64,000 nucleotides of DNA from Negativicutes bacterium. GTDB lineage: Bacteria > Bacillota_C > Negativicutes > Acidaminococcales > Acidaminococcaceae. The notes under the pieces were generated by a model, which saw only the letters and a program-made list of their open reading frames with translations, had not been told where the DNA came from and ran no database searches. The DNA is taken from positions 1 through 64,000 of the forward strand of contig RZYP01000005.1 of NCBI GenBank assembly GCA_009930275.1, written 5' to 3'. A program made the position numbers and the translations under genes. Of the stretch, positions 28,123 through 36,536 are shown piece after piece (the stretch's first letter is position 1; every line of letters starts with the position of its first letter).

Positions 28123-30651
28123 TTATTTTTCACTTCCACAGCAATTCTTGTACTTCTTGCCACTGCCACAAGGGCAGGGATCATTGCGCCCGATTGTTTC
28201 TCCCTTGACGATAGGTTTTTTGGCGTCTGCCTCACTATCACCGCTAGGGTTATTCACTCTGGCATTTTGAAGATGGTCTTCAACCTTAGGCTGGGTAACC
28301 ACATTAACTCTATACATATAGCGAACGACATCATCCTGTATCGCGTCAATCATTGCTTGGAACATATCATAAGCCTCAAGCTTGTATTCAACCAATGGAT
28401 CTCTTTGTCCGTAAGCACGGAGGCCTACGCCTTCACGCAACATATCCATGGCGTCTAAATGTTCCATCCAATGGCTGTCGACTACTTTCAGCATAACGAT
28501 ATTTTCCAATTCCCGCATAATAGCAAGCGACACCGATTCTTCTCTTTGTTCATAATAATCCATTGCAAGTTTTTGCAAATACTCGGCCAATTCTTCGCGG
28601 CTAAGGTTTTGCAGATATTCAACAGTCAAAGTATTAGGCGGTGCATAGAATTCTTCCGCATAAGCGATTAATGCAGGTAAATCCCATTCTTCGGAATATA
28701 CTTCCGGCGGGGCATACATCACCATAGTTCTGTCTACAACCCGTGTAATCATATCCATGATGTTATCGCGCAAATTGTCTTCAACAAGAATCTTGCGGCG
28801 TTGTGAATAGATAACCTCACGTTGCTGATTCATTACGTCATCATATTCCAAAACATGCTTACGCATGTCAAAATTGCGTGACTCAACCTTTTTCTGGGCA
28901 GACTCTATAGATTTGGTAACCAAAGTGTGTTCAATCGGCTCATCCTCTTCCATGCCAAGCTTATCCATGATACCAGAAATATTGTCAGAGCCAAATAAAC
29001 GCATGAGATCGTCTTCCAATGAAAGATAGAAGCGCGTGGAACCCGGGTCGCCCTGACGAGCGCAACGTCCCCGCAGCTGGTTGTCAATACGTCGGCTTTC
29101 ATGACGTTCAGTACCAATAATATGGAGACCTCCCAAGGCTGCAACACCTTCGCCGAGAACAATATCTGTACCACGCCCGGCCATATTCGTGGCAATGGTA
29201 ACTGCTCCGAATTGACCTGCATCAGCAATAATCTCTGCTTCCTTTTCATGGAATTTTGCATTAAGAACATTGTGTGGAATACCGCTGTGTTTTAGTATGC
29301 CTGACAATTCTTCGGACTGTGCGATCGAAGTCGTGCCAACAAGAACCGGCCTGCCGGTTTTATGACATTCGACTATTTCTGCAGCTGCCGCTTTATATTT
29401 TGCTCTCTTTGTTTTGTAAATGACATCAGGATAATCAATACGTTGGTTCGGTTTATTAGTAGGAATAACTATAACATCCAGGCCGTAAATTTTTTGGAAT
29501 TCCTGTTCCTCTGTCTTCGCAGTACCGGTCATGCCGGAAAGCGTTTCATACATACGGAAATAATTCTGGAAAGTTATGGTTGCCAATGTCTGGCTTTCGC
29601 GTTCAACTTTAACGCCTTCCTTAGCTTCAATAGCCTGGTGCAAACCTTCCGAGAAGCGTCGTCCAAACATTAGTCTACCTGTAAACTCATCAACAATTAT
29701 TACTTCTCCGTCTTTGACAACATAGTCCCTATCCCTATGCATAATGGCCTTAGCCTTTAAAGCCTGCATCAATTGATGGGAAAAATCAATGCTGGCTTCA
29801 CCGGCGTACATGTTGGAAACGCCCAGCATCTTTTCAGCTTTGGCAATACCAACTTCAGTCGGAGCAGCTGTTTTCATTTTTTCGTCAACTGTATAATCTT
29901 CACCCTCGACCATTTGAGCAACAACACGAGCTAAAATCTTATACAAATCAGTTGATTTCTCACCAGGTCCCGATATAATAAGCGGCGTACGCGCTTCGTC
30001 AATGAGAATGCTGTCGACCTCATCGACAATGGCAAAATTCAGCGGTCGCTGAACCATTTGGTCCATCGCAACAACCATGTTATCACGCAAATAATCAAAG
30101 CCAAATTCATTATTCGTTCCATAAGTAATATCAGCCGCGTATGCAGCTTTTCTTTCCGGGAAATCAAGACCGTGAATAATCAAACCGACAGAAAGTCCCA
30201 AAAATCTATAGACTCTGCCCATCTCTTCACTGTCACGGCGTGCCAGATACTCGTTGACGGTAACAACGTGAACACCTTTGCCGGACAAAGCGTTCAAATA
30301 AGCAGGAAGCGTCGCAACCAAAGTCTTACCTTCACCGGTACGCATTTCTGCAATCTTACCTCGATGCAAGACACAACCACCAGCCAATTGCACATCGAAA
30401 TGGCGAAGACCCAAAACACGTTTGGAGGCTTCACGAACAACTGCAAAAGCTTCCGGCAGGATGTCTTCCAATGTTTCTCCCTTGGCAAGCCTTTCCTTGA
30501 ATTCAGTTGTCTTTGCCGACAAACTGGAATCGCTCATGATCTCTATATCTTTTTCTAAAGCATTTACTGCATCAACATATACTTGTATTTTCTTTAATTC
30601 TTTCTCATTCGGGTCACCGAAAATCTTTTTCATTAAGCCTTCGAGCAACAC
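28123..30651 (-). CDS. secA: Protein translocase ATPase SecA
   Basis: An 842-residue SecA motor that drives preproteins through SecYEG. The N-terminus reads [14 protein letters not shown]; Walker A is [14 protein letters not shown]; helicase motifs include [19 protein letters not shown] and [13 protein letters not shown], with [28 protein letters not shown] split over that region. The C-terminal zinc domain is [13 protein letters not shown], which binds SecB or ribosomes. GTG at 30651 is 5 nt after GAGGAG and is chosen; an ATG at 30633 is the alternative. Upstream of prfB, as in many Firmicutes. Confidence 0.97.
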   Translation of the reverse strand: MLLEGLMKKIFGDPNEKELKKIQVYVDAVNALEKDIEIMSDSSLSAKTTEFKERLAKGETLEDILPEAFAVVREASKRVLGLRHFDVQLAGGCVLHRGKIAEMRTGEGKTLVATLPAYLNALSGKGVHVVTVNEYLARRDSEEMGRVYRFLGLSVGLIIHGLDFPERKAAYAADITYGTNNEFGFDYLRDNMVVAMDQMVQRPLNFAIVDEVDSILIDEARTPLIISGPGEKSTDLYKILARVVAQMVEGEDYTVDEKMKTAAPTEVGIAKAEKMLGVSNMYAGEASIDFSHQLMQALKAKAIMHRDRDYVVKDGEVIIVDEFTGRLMFGRRFSEGLHQAIEAKEGVKVERESQTLATITFQNYFRMYETLSGMTGTAKTEEQEFQKIYGLDVIVIPTNKPNQRIDYPDVIYKTKRAKYKAAAAEIVECHKTGRPVLVGTTSIAQSEELSGILKHSGIPHNVLNAKFHEKEAEIIADAGQFGAVTIATNMAGRGTDIVLGEGVAALGGLHIIGTERHESRRIDNQLRGRCARQGDPGSTRFYLSLEDDLMRLFGSDNISGIMDKLGMEEDEPIEHTLVTKSIESAQKKVESRNFDMRKHVLEYDDVMNQQREVIYSQRRKILVEDNLRDNIMDMITRVVDRTMVMYAPPEVYSEEWDLPALIAYAEEFYAPPNTLTVEYLQNLSREELAEYLQKLAMDYYEQREESVSLAIMRELENIVMLKVVDSHWMEHLDAMDMLREGVGLRAYGQRDPLVEYKLEAYDMFQAMIDAIQDDVVRYMYRVNVVTQPKVEDHLQNARVNNPSGDSEADAKKPIVKGETIGRNDPCPCGSGKKYKNCCGSEK

Positions 30652-30725
30652 AATCACTCCTCATTTTTTGCACTAAATCCGCCTACGCTCAATAGTAAAT
30701 TTTAGCAGAACAGGCGCTAAAAGTC

Positions 30726-30756
30726 AAAAAACCTAGGATTTACATCCTAGGTTTTT
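30726..30756 (-). terminator. Terminator after hpf
   Basis: Stem ACCTAGGAT/ATCCTAGGT with a short loop, flanked by A6 and T5 runs; between hpf and secA. Confidence 0.85.
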
Positions 30757-30773
30757 GTAACATTTTTATGAAA

Positions 30774-31331
30774 TTATTTTAATTCAGGTGACAGCAAACC
30801 GTAATCACCGTCTTTGCGGCGATAAACTACGTTGACTGCCTCCAGTTCATCATCGAAGAAAACGAAGAAATCGTGGTTCAAAAGGTTCATTTGCATAATA
30901 GCTTCTTCGACTCCCATAGGGCGCATTATGAAGCGTTTGCTCCTGACAACTTTGAATTCAGGCTCTTCTGCGGGAACTGCGTTTACAGCGGGTGTTTCCT
31001 CACGGAAGTTGTTGTATCTGCCTCTCATCAATTTAGTCTTATATTTGTGAATCTGACGTTCAATTTTTTCAATCACCAAGTCGATAGAAGAATACATGTC
31101 TTTAGTAGTTTCCTGTGCCCGGAAGATAACTCCGCCGGCCGGGAAAGAAATTTCGACAACACAATCACCAACACGCTCGCCTTTTACGCTATCACCCTTC
31201 TCCACTCTCATAAGTGCAGAAATATCGCCAATCGTTCTAAATTGCTTTGTAACCTTTGATACTTTCTTCTCCACATAGTCTTTCAACGGCGGTGTTACAT
31301 CAATGTTCTTACCACGGATGTTTACAGTCAT
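30774..31331 (-). CDS. hpf: Long-form ribosome hibernation promoting factor
   Basis: A 185-residue long HPF. The N-terminal half (residues 1-100, MTVNIRGKNIDVTPPLKDYVEKKVSKV) is the S30AE ribosome-binding domain. A linker follows, then a C-terminal dimerisation domain (about 125-185, VVRSKRFIMRPMGVEEAIMQM and FFVFFDDELEAVNVVYRRKDG). It pairs 70S ribosomes into 100S dimers in stationary phase. The ATG at 31331 is 8 nt after AAGGAGG. Confidence 0.96.
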   Translation of the reverse strand: MTVNIRGKNIDVTPPLKDYVEKKVSKVTKQFRTIGDISALMRVEKGDSVKGERVGDCVVEISFPAGGVIFRAQETTKDMYSSIDLVIEKIERQIHKYKTKLMRGRYNNFREETPAVNAVPAEEPEFKVVRSKRFIMRPMGVEEAIMQMNLLNHDFFVFFDDELEAVNVVYRRKDGDYGLLSPELK

Positions 31332-31339
31332 AGTCAAAA

Positions 31340-31504
31340 CCTCCTTCTATACAAAACAAAGCTTCAATAGCCTTTGTTTATTTCTTGTTTTATAGATTCT
31401 CCGTGAGTTCGGTTTTTCCTGCTCGAAACCGAAGGAAACGCATATTTCCAGTGAAATCAGGCGCAAGAGGCTTCAAATTGCAACAATTGAAACAATGCAT
31501 TAAT
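31340..31504. other. Gap between the ABC ATPase gene and hpf
   Basis: 165 nt with only a 6-bp hairpin (ACAAAG/CTTTGT) just before the hpf ribosome site. I see no convincing promoter or terminator here. Confidence 0.4.
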
Positions 31505-32224
31505 TTACAAAATTTTGGATAAAAAGCTCTTGGTTCTTTCTTCCTTGGCATAGGAAAAAATAGCTTCGGGGGCACCTTCTTCGACAATCTTGCCGCCATC
31601 AATAAAGATGACTCTGTCGCCTACCTCGCGGGCAAAGCCCATTTCATGAGTAACAACTACCATCGTCATACCCTCTTTGGCCAAGTCTTTCATAACGTCC
31701 AGAACCTCTTTGATCATTTCCGGATCCAAGGCCGAAGTTGGCTCGTCGAAAAGCAAAGCTTTCGGTTTCATCGCCAAGGCGCGGGCAATCGCGACACGTT
31801 GCTGCTGGCCGCCTGAAAGCTGTTCCGGATAGGCATTGGCTTTGCTTTCCATACCCACCTTGATCAAAAGATTCATGGCATTCTTTTCTGCTTCTGCTTT
31901 GCTAAGACCGCGCACTTTCATTGGTGCCAGCAAAAGGTTCTCCATAACGGTCATGTGCGGAAATAAATTAAACCGCTGAAAAACCATGCCTACTTCGCGG
32001 CGGATGACATTAATGTTAGCCTCTCCGCTTAATTCGATACCGTCAACGGTTATAGTTCCGGCTGTCGGTTCTTCCAGGTAGTTTATGCAGCGCAAAAGCG
32101 TACTTTTGCCGGAACCGGATGGCCCAATTATTACTACTACCTCGCGTTCGGCAATCTCCAGGTCGATGCCCCGCAAAACCTCTAAACTACCGAAACTTTT
32201 TTGTAAATTTCTAATTTTAATCAT
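31505..32224 (-). CDS. Polar amino acid ABC transporter ATPase
   Basis: A 239-residue GlnQ/ArtP-type ATPase energising amino acid uptake. Walker [19 protein letters not shown], signature [16 protein letters not shown], Walker [15 protein letters not shown] and switch VVVTHEM. ATG at 32224 follows GAGGTACC and overlaps the end of the permease gene. The substrate is probably glutamine, cystine or a basic amino acid and cannot be narrowed. Confidence 0.94.
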   Translation of the reverse strand: MIKIRNLQKSFGSLEVLRGIDLEIAEREVVVIIGPSGSGKSTLLRCINYLEEPTAGTITVDGIELSGEANINVIRREVGMVFQRFNLFPHMTVMENLLLAPMKVRGLSKAEAEKNAMNLLIKVGMESKANAYPEQLSGGQQQRVAIARALAMKPKALLFDEPTSALDPEMIKEVLDVMKDLAKEGMTMVVVTHEMGFAREVGDRVIFIDGGKIVEEGAPEAIFSYAKEERTKSFLSKIL

Positions 32225-32898
32225 TTCGTCTGGTACCTCCGCTCCAAATATGCTACGAAGCGCGAAATCGTGAAGGTCATAATTAAATAAATAAAGGCAA
32301 CGGCCAACCAAATTTCAAAAGACGCATAAGTACGGGCGATAATTAATTGTCCTCTTCTTGTCAACTCTTCAAACCCAATAACCGATACCAGCGAGGAATC
32401 CTTGAGCATAGCAATGAACTCATTGCCAAGAGGCGGGATGATCCTTTTAAAAGCCTGCGGCATGATAATATAGCGCATGGTCTGATACCAGTTGAGACCA
32501 AGGGAACGTCCGGCTTCTGTCTGTCCTTGATCGATGGATTGAATGCCGCCGCGGAAAATTTCCGCGATGTATGCTCCACTATTAATGGAGCAGGCAGCAA
32601 TAGCTGCCACGAAGGGATCAATACGGGAACCTGTTATCAGAGGCAAAGCAAAGTAGACAAGGAAAATCTGCACTAGCAAAGGTGTGCCGCGGATAAAGTC
32701 GACATAAATGTTGGCGAGATATTTAACGACTTTAATTGAAGCCAGTCTGGCAACACCAACCAACATGCCTATCAACAGCCCGAAACCTACGCTTAAAGCC
32801 GTAATCTGTATAGTAATCCCTGCTCCCTGCAAGAGAAGGGGAATTGCATTCTGTATTATTTCAAAATTCAAATTCACGCGAACACCAACTTTCAACAA
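32221..32898 (-). CDS. Polar amino acid ABC transporter permease
   Basis: A 225-residue inner-membrane subunit with about five transmembrane helices. The HisM-type signature is visible in the region [22 protein letters not shown] and [20 protein letters not shown], where the EAA loop docks on the ATPase. The start is less certain because only a weak ribosome site precedes it; GTG at 32877 is an alternative. Confidence 0.92.
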   Translation of the reverse strand: MLKVGVRVNLNFEIIQNAIPLLLQGAGITIQITALSVGFGLLIGMLVGVARLASIKVVKYLANIYVDFIRGTPLLVQIFLVYFALPLITGSRIDPFVAAIAACSINSGAYIAEIFRGGIQSIDQGQTEAGRSLGLNWYQTMRYIIMPQAFKRIIPPLGNEFIAMLKDSSLVSVIGFEELTRRGQLIIARTYASFEIWLAVAFIYLIMTFTISRFVAYLERRYQTK

Positions 32899-32929
32899 AT
32901 ATATTAAGTGTAAAGGCGAGAAAAGTCAC

Positions 32930-32982
32930 TAAATAAAATCGGAGCACATCCTGGCCAAACGCTACGATGTACTCCGGTTTTG
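32930..32982 (-). terminator. Attenuator between binding protein and permease genes
   Basis: AAACCGGAGTACAT and ATGTGCTCCGATTT (minus strand, 32967-32980 with 32936-32949) pair over 14 positions with two wobbles, followed by TTTTATTT. It likely lowers expression of the membrane parts relative to the binding protein. Confidence 0.7.
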
Positions 32983-32994
32983 AAAATAACTTGA

Positions 32995-33765
32995 TTATTT
33001 TACTTGTTCACCAAACCAAGTTTTGTAGATTTTGTCGTATTCGCCGTTCTTTTTCAATTCGGCCAGAGCTTTATTAATTTCGCCAGCCAATTTATCATTA
33101 TCCTTTTTAACAGCAATGGCATATTCCTCAGCAGTTACGACCTTGCCAACCATCTTCGCGAAGTCCTTGCCGCCACCTTGCTGCAAGAAATAGGCAACCA
33201 CGGGCAAATCGTTGACAACAGCATCGACGCCGCCATTTTTTAATTCCAGAGCCGCTTCCGTATTGGTGTTAAACTCCACTACTTTAGCATCGGCAATCTT
33301 ATGGGCTTCCATAGCACCTGTTGTACCAATCTGTACGGCTATTTTTTTGCCTTTCAGACCTTCCATGCTGGTGATGTTATTGTTATCCTTGCGAACCATG
33401 ATGCTTAAGCCTGACTTGTAATAAGGCTCACTGAATTTAATGCTTTTTGCACGTTCAGGCGTAATAGTCATACCAGCTGCAACGGCATCAATATTGCCTG
33501 CGTTGAGAGCCGGAATCAAGCCGTCAAAACCCATGCTTACAATTTCCACCTTCATGCCCATCTGTTTGCCAATAGCACGCGCGAGATCCATATCAAAGCC
33601 GGTATATTCCTTGCTGCCTTCCTTTTGGAATTCAAAAGGTGCAAAAGTTGGTTCTGTGCCAACACGTAAAACTTTCTGTTCGGTTTTCTTCTCGCCGCCG
33701 CACCCGGTCATCAGTAGACCTAGAGCAAGAATAAGAGTAATTGCTGCCAAAAAGCTTTTTTTCAT
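32995..33765 (-). CDS. Amino acid ABC transporter substrate-binding lipoprotein (copy 1)
   Basis: A 256-residue family-3 solute-binding protein. Lipoprotein signal with lipobox LMTGC; binding-domain motifs include FAPFEFQKEGSKEYTGFDMDLARAIGKQMG and SEPYYKSGLSIMV split along the protein, and the conserved KGKKIAVQIGTTGA. It is about two-thirds identical by eye to the upstream copy. It has its own promoter and is followed by the attenuator and permease gene. Confidence 0.94.
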   Translation of the reverse strand: MKKSFLAAITLILALGLLMTGCGGEKKTEQKVLRVGTEPTFAPFEFQKEGSKEYTGFDMDLARAIGKQMGMKVEIVSMGFDGLIPALNAGNIDAVAAGMTITPERAKSIKFSEPYYKSGLSIMVRKDNNNITSMEGLKGKKIAVQIGTTGAMEAHKIADAKVVEFNTNTEAALELKNGGVDAVVNDLPVVAYFLQQGGGKDFAKMVGKVVTAEEYAIAVKKDNDKLAGEINKALAELKKNGEYDKIYKTWFGEQVK

Positions 33766-33797
33766 TTACCTTCCCCCTAGCGTTTTCATCTTCGCTA

Positions 33798-33827
33798 ATT
33801 ATACAACCAAAAGAAGGAGAAGTGCAA
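33798..33827 (-). promoter_or_regulatory. Promoter of binding-protein copy 1
   Basis: TTGCAC (33822-33827), 18-nt spacer, TATAAT (33798-33803) on the minus strand, about 33 nt before the start codon. Confidence 0.6.
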
Positions 33828-33865
33828 TATTTTTAGCACTTTGGCATTAATTTTATAAGCTCCAA

Positions 33866-34633
33866 CTATTTTTTAGGCAGCTCGCCAAACCATTTTTTGT
33901 ATAATTTACCGTATTCACCATTTTGCTTCAAAGTGTCAAGCGCCTTATCCACATCTTTTGCCAAAGCAGTGTTGCTCTTGGCTACAGCTATGCCGTAATC
34001 TTCAGAGGAAAGAGTTTTGCCTACGATCTTGGCAAAGTCTTTACCACCCTGCTGCAAGAAATATGCTTCTACCGGCAAATCACCGATTACAGCATCAACG
34101 GCCTTGTTTTTTAATTCGAGACAAGCTTCGCCATTGGTATTAAAGGAAGTAATCTTGGCACCTTCAATTTTTTCTGCTTCCATAGCACCGGTCGTACCAA
34201 TTTGTACGGCAATTCTCTTGCCCTTCAAATCTGCAATATCTTTTATCGTGTTATTGTCTTTGTTTACCACTATCGCAAGACCAGACTTATAGTATGGTTT
34301 GGAGAAATTGACTTTTTTGGCACGATCATCTGTAATAGTCATGCCGGCAATCGCTACATCGATATTTTTAGCATCAAGAGCAGGAATCAAAGCGTCAAAG
34401 CCCATACCCTGAATAGTGCATTTTTCGTAACCCATTTGTTTCGCTATTGCTTGAATAAGGTCCATATCAAAGCCGATAAATTCTTTTGAATTTTCTTTTT
34501 GAAACTCAAATGGGGCAAAGGCCGGTTCAGTACCAACAATTAACTCCTTTTTCGCCTTGTTGCCGCCGCAGCCGGTAACGATTAAGGCAAAGACAAACAT
34601 GAACAAGCAAACAATCTGGAATGATTTTTTCAC
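33866..34633 (-). CDS. Amino acid ABC transporter substrate-binding lipoprotein (copy 2)
   Basis: A 255-residue paralogue of the next gene, with lipobox IVTGC and the same core motifs (FAPFEFQKENSKEFIGFDMD region, KGKRIAVQIGTTGA). Pocket-lining residues differ in places, for example QGMGFDALIPALDAKNIDV against the copy-1 version. Two binding proteins probably share one permease/ATPase pair and may widen its specificity. A structured RNA and a terminator lie just upstream. Confidence 0.94.
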   Translation of the reverse strand: MKKSFQIVCLFMFVFALIVTGCGGNKAKKELIVGTEPAFAPFEFQKENSKEFIGFDMDLIQAIAKQMGYEKCTIQGMGFDALIPALDAKNIDVAIAGMTITDDRAKKVNFSKPYYKSGLAIVVNKDNNTIKDIADLKGKRIAVQIGTTGAMEAEKIEGAKITSFNTNGEACLELKNKAVDAVIGDLPVEAYFLQQGGKDFAKIVGKTLSSEDYGIAVAKSNTALAKDVDKALDTLKQNGEYGKLYKKWFGELPKK

Positions 34634-34691
34634 AAAAAATTCCCCCTTAATTAATATTTATTCTTAAAACCTCTATTATTATAAAACATAC

Positions 34692-34749
34692 GAAAAAAAA
34701 AACAATACCTGACAAATGTATACATGTATATCATTTGCTAGGCATTGTT
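34692..34749 (-). terminator. Strong terminator of the structured RNA
   Basis: Arms at 34701-34718 and 34732-34749 pair over about 16 of 18 positions around a 13-nt loop; on the minus strand ten T follow. No T-run exists on the plus side, so it is minus-specific. Confidence 0.9.
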
Positions 34750-34982
34750 CAAATGCTGACAAAAACGAGAAAACAACCCAGCTGACCTGGTCTTCGCCCC
34801 CACACCCGCCTGCTGGAAGTTTCGCTCCTAAGCTTTATCGCTCCCCACTACTTCCCCTCTCGCTTTTCGCGGCAGGACTTACTTCTAAGCTGCACCGTGC
34901 TCACAATACTTTGATTGCTTACGTGGATCGTTTTGCCTGCAACTGGCATCGATTTGCAACCACAGACCTGAGTTGTATTTCT
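34692..34982 (-). ncRNA. Unassigned highly structured RNA, ~290 nt
   Basis: Bounded by a consensus promoter (TATAAT 34989-34994, TTGCTA 35012-35017) and a strong terminator. The closing helix pairs ACAACTCAG (34968-34976) with CTGGGTTGT (34773-34781), 9 bp, starting within about 6 nt of the predicted start. Inside are a GTGG/CCAC, ATCG/CGAT, TGCC/GGCA hairpin arm (34923-34963) and a three-way junction closed by CCTGC/GCAGG (34872-34876 with 34809-34813). The junction holds the CGC-GAAAA-GCG hairpin and a 6-bp GGAAGT/ACTTCC stem. It shows no hallmark of RNase P, tmRNA, SRP RNA, T-box or lysine riboswitch that I can see. It lies upstream of a transporter gene on the same strand, so it could be a leader or a stand-alone RNA. 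Confidence 0.65.
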
Positions 34983-34988
34983 TCGCTT

Positions 34989-35017
34989 ATTATAATTTCA
35001 AGTTAGCGAAATAGCAA
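34989..35017 (-). promoter_or_regulatory. Promoter of the structured RNA
   Basis: TTGCTA (35012-35017), 17-nt spacer, perfect TATAAT (34989-34994) on the minus strand; start near 34980-34982. Confidence 0.7.
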
Positions 35018-35199
35018 GAGAAATATCTATGGCACAAATTAATTATGTTAACATTATATGATTAAATAGTCTCTTTTTTAACTTAAACTTGTTCCTAATA
35101 TTATTTTTTTCTCAACGTTGCTGTTTGAGATAGTTCTTTTACATGTTTTTGTAGTATACTGTATTTGGTTGTTTTATTTGATTTAATCTCTAGGGGCGG

Positions 35200-35808
35200 A
35201 TGAACATGCTTACAATTCCTCAGTTTCTTGAATTTCCCAATGACGGAAAGACCAAGGAGCTCTGTAATTTTTTCCTATCTATAATTGAACAGAAAAATAA
35301 AACATTGTATTTGCATAGCCAGCAGGTAAGTAACTACTCTGTCAGCATTTCAGCCAAGATGGGCCTGCCCTTTGACGAGGTCGCCTGCATCAAGACAGCG
35401 GCTCTTTTGCACGATATCGGACATCTGTCCGTTCCGAATACAATTTTGAGCAAATACCCCTATCTGAGCACCCGTGAGTTTTCAACATACAAAAACCATT
35501 GTCTCGCAGGTGCGAGTATGTTGGAAAACATACCGGAGTTTTCACATATCATGAAGATAATACTCTGCCACCACGAAAATTGGGATGGCACCGGTTACCC
35601 TAAACGTTTAAAAGGCGTCAACATTCCGCTGGGAGCCCGCATTATTGCTGTGGCGAACCATTACGACCGGATAATCAATCCTTGCACTGAGCACTGGCAA
35701 AAATCACACACTGCCGCTACCAGAGAGTTGCAGGATAGAGCAGGATTAAGTTTTGACCCTGATGTAGTAAACGCCTTCTTAAAATCTGTAGTTTCCGCAA
35801 AAAAATAA
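35200..35808 (+). CDS. Stand-alone HD-GYP domain protein
   Basis: A 202-residue soluble protein consisting of an HD-GYP domain with no receiver or sensor domain. It has LLHDIGHLSVPN (HD metal site), CHHENWDGTGYPKRLKG (second His pair plus GYP motif) and ARIIAVANHYDRI. HD-GYP proteins usually hydrolyse cyclic di-GMP. The ribosome site AGGGGCGG fits ATG 35206 better than 35200. Single gene, convergent with comFC and separated from it by a bidirectional terminator. Confidence 0.9.
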   Translation: MNMLTIPQFLEFPNDGKTKELCNFFLSIIEQKNKTLYLHSQQVSNYSVSISAKMGLPFDEVACIKTAALLHDIGHLSVPNTILSKYPYLSTREFSTYKNHCLAGASMLENIPEFSHIMKIILCHHENWDGTGYPKRLKGVNIPLGARIIAVANHYDRIINPCTEHWQKSHTAATRELQDRAGLSFDPDVVNAFLKSVVSAKK

Positions 35809-35848
35809 CATTCCGTTTTCCTCAAGGAAACGGAATGTTATTTTTTTT
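35804..35848. terminator. Bidirectional terminator between the HD-GYP gene and comFC
   Basis: Stem AATAACATTCCGTTT/AAACGGAATGTTATT with A- and T-runs on both sides; serves both convergent genes. Confidence 0.92.
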
Positions 35849-35850
35849 CT

Positions 35851-36516
35851 TTAATCTGCTCCGCCGGCAAAAGCCATTACCCAAACATGCTTTGCTCCCT
35901 GCCTGTGCAAAATATGCGCTGCTTCTTCAACAGTAGCGCCAGTGGTAAAGATATCATCTACCAGCAAGACATTCTCTTCCTTGACATCCAGCACCGCCGC
36001 AAAACAATCTTTTACATTTTTGCGGCGTTCACACTTATTCAAGCCATATTGTGGGCTGGTTGGGCGAATCCTTGCCAGTCCTTCCTGCCAAGAGAACCCT
36101 TCGTGCAAAGACCAGTCATGAAAAATGTTCCTGGGAACGTCATAGCCACGCTGTTTAACACGTTGGCAATCAGTCGGCACAGGCATAACAACGGTATCCT
36201 TTGGCAAATGCCAGAGCTCTGCAACGCTGTGCGGTGCTTCAATTATCATCATTTCCTGCGACATTGCCTGCATAATATTCTTGCGTTGATGGAATTTAAC
36301 TTCATGCAAAGCTGTCTTTATACCATCTTCATATCGAAAAAGCAAACAGATGCCCGCTATGTCAGGGCAGTCATAAGCAGATGGCTTCAAGATCCTGACG
36401 TCTTCCAATTTTCTTCTGCATTTAGCGCACAATAAACCATTTTGCAATGTTTGTCTGCATTCCGCACAAACAGGCGGAAACAAAATGCCGAGAAATATCT
36501 GCCAAAAATTCCACAT
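35851..36516 (-). CDS. comFC: ComF family phosphoribosyltransferase-like protein
   Basis: A 221-residue ComFC homologue. The N-terminal zinc ribbon has Cys pairs CAEC and CAKC (about residues 17-34); the PRPP-binding loop is VLLVDDIFTTGAT, preceded by PVPTDCQRVKQRGYD. In naturally competent bacteria ComFC is needed for DNA uptake, though many relatives occur without known competence. It ends 20 nt after recD2. Confidence 0.92.
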   Translation of the reverse strand: MWNFWQIFLGILFPPVCAECRQTLQNGLLCAKCRRKLEDVRILKPSAYDCPDIAGICLLFRYEDGIKTALHEVKFHQRKNIMQAMSQEMMIIEAPHSVAELWHLPKDTVVMPVPTDCQRVKQRGYDVPRNIFHDWSLHEGFSWQEGLARIRPTSPQYGLNKCERRKNVKDCFAAVLDVKEENVLLVDDIFTTGATVEEAAHILHRQGAKHVWVMAFAGGAD

Positions 36517-36536
36517 TTAAACTCGCCTCTTAACTG

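Noticed and set aside
28017..28241. Minus-strand open frame of 74 codons spanning the prfB start and secA end
   Set aside because: It overlaps secA and the first prfB frame in another frame, has no ribosome site or recognisable product.
31390..31602. 70-codon minus-strand open frame downstream of and overlapping the ABC ATPase
   Set aside because: It overlaps the 3' end of the transporter gene in another frame and has no product I recognise.
34692..34982. Structured RNA as a lysine riboswitch, T-box, RNase P, SRP or tmRNA
   Set aside because: The sequence hallmarks of each (lysine-box core, T-box GGTGG motif, RNase P GAGGAAAGTCC, SRP GGAAGGAAGC, tag-peptide frame) were looked for and not found. 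6S RNA was not excluded.
34741..35000. Plus-strand open frame of 96 codons over the structured RNA
   Set aside because: No ribosome site, and composition is explained by paired RNA stems on the other strand.
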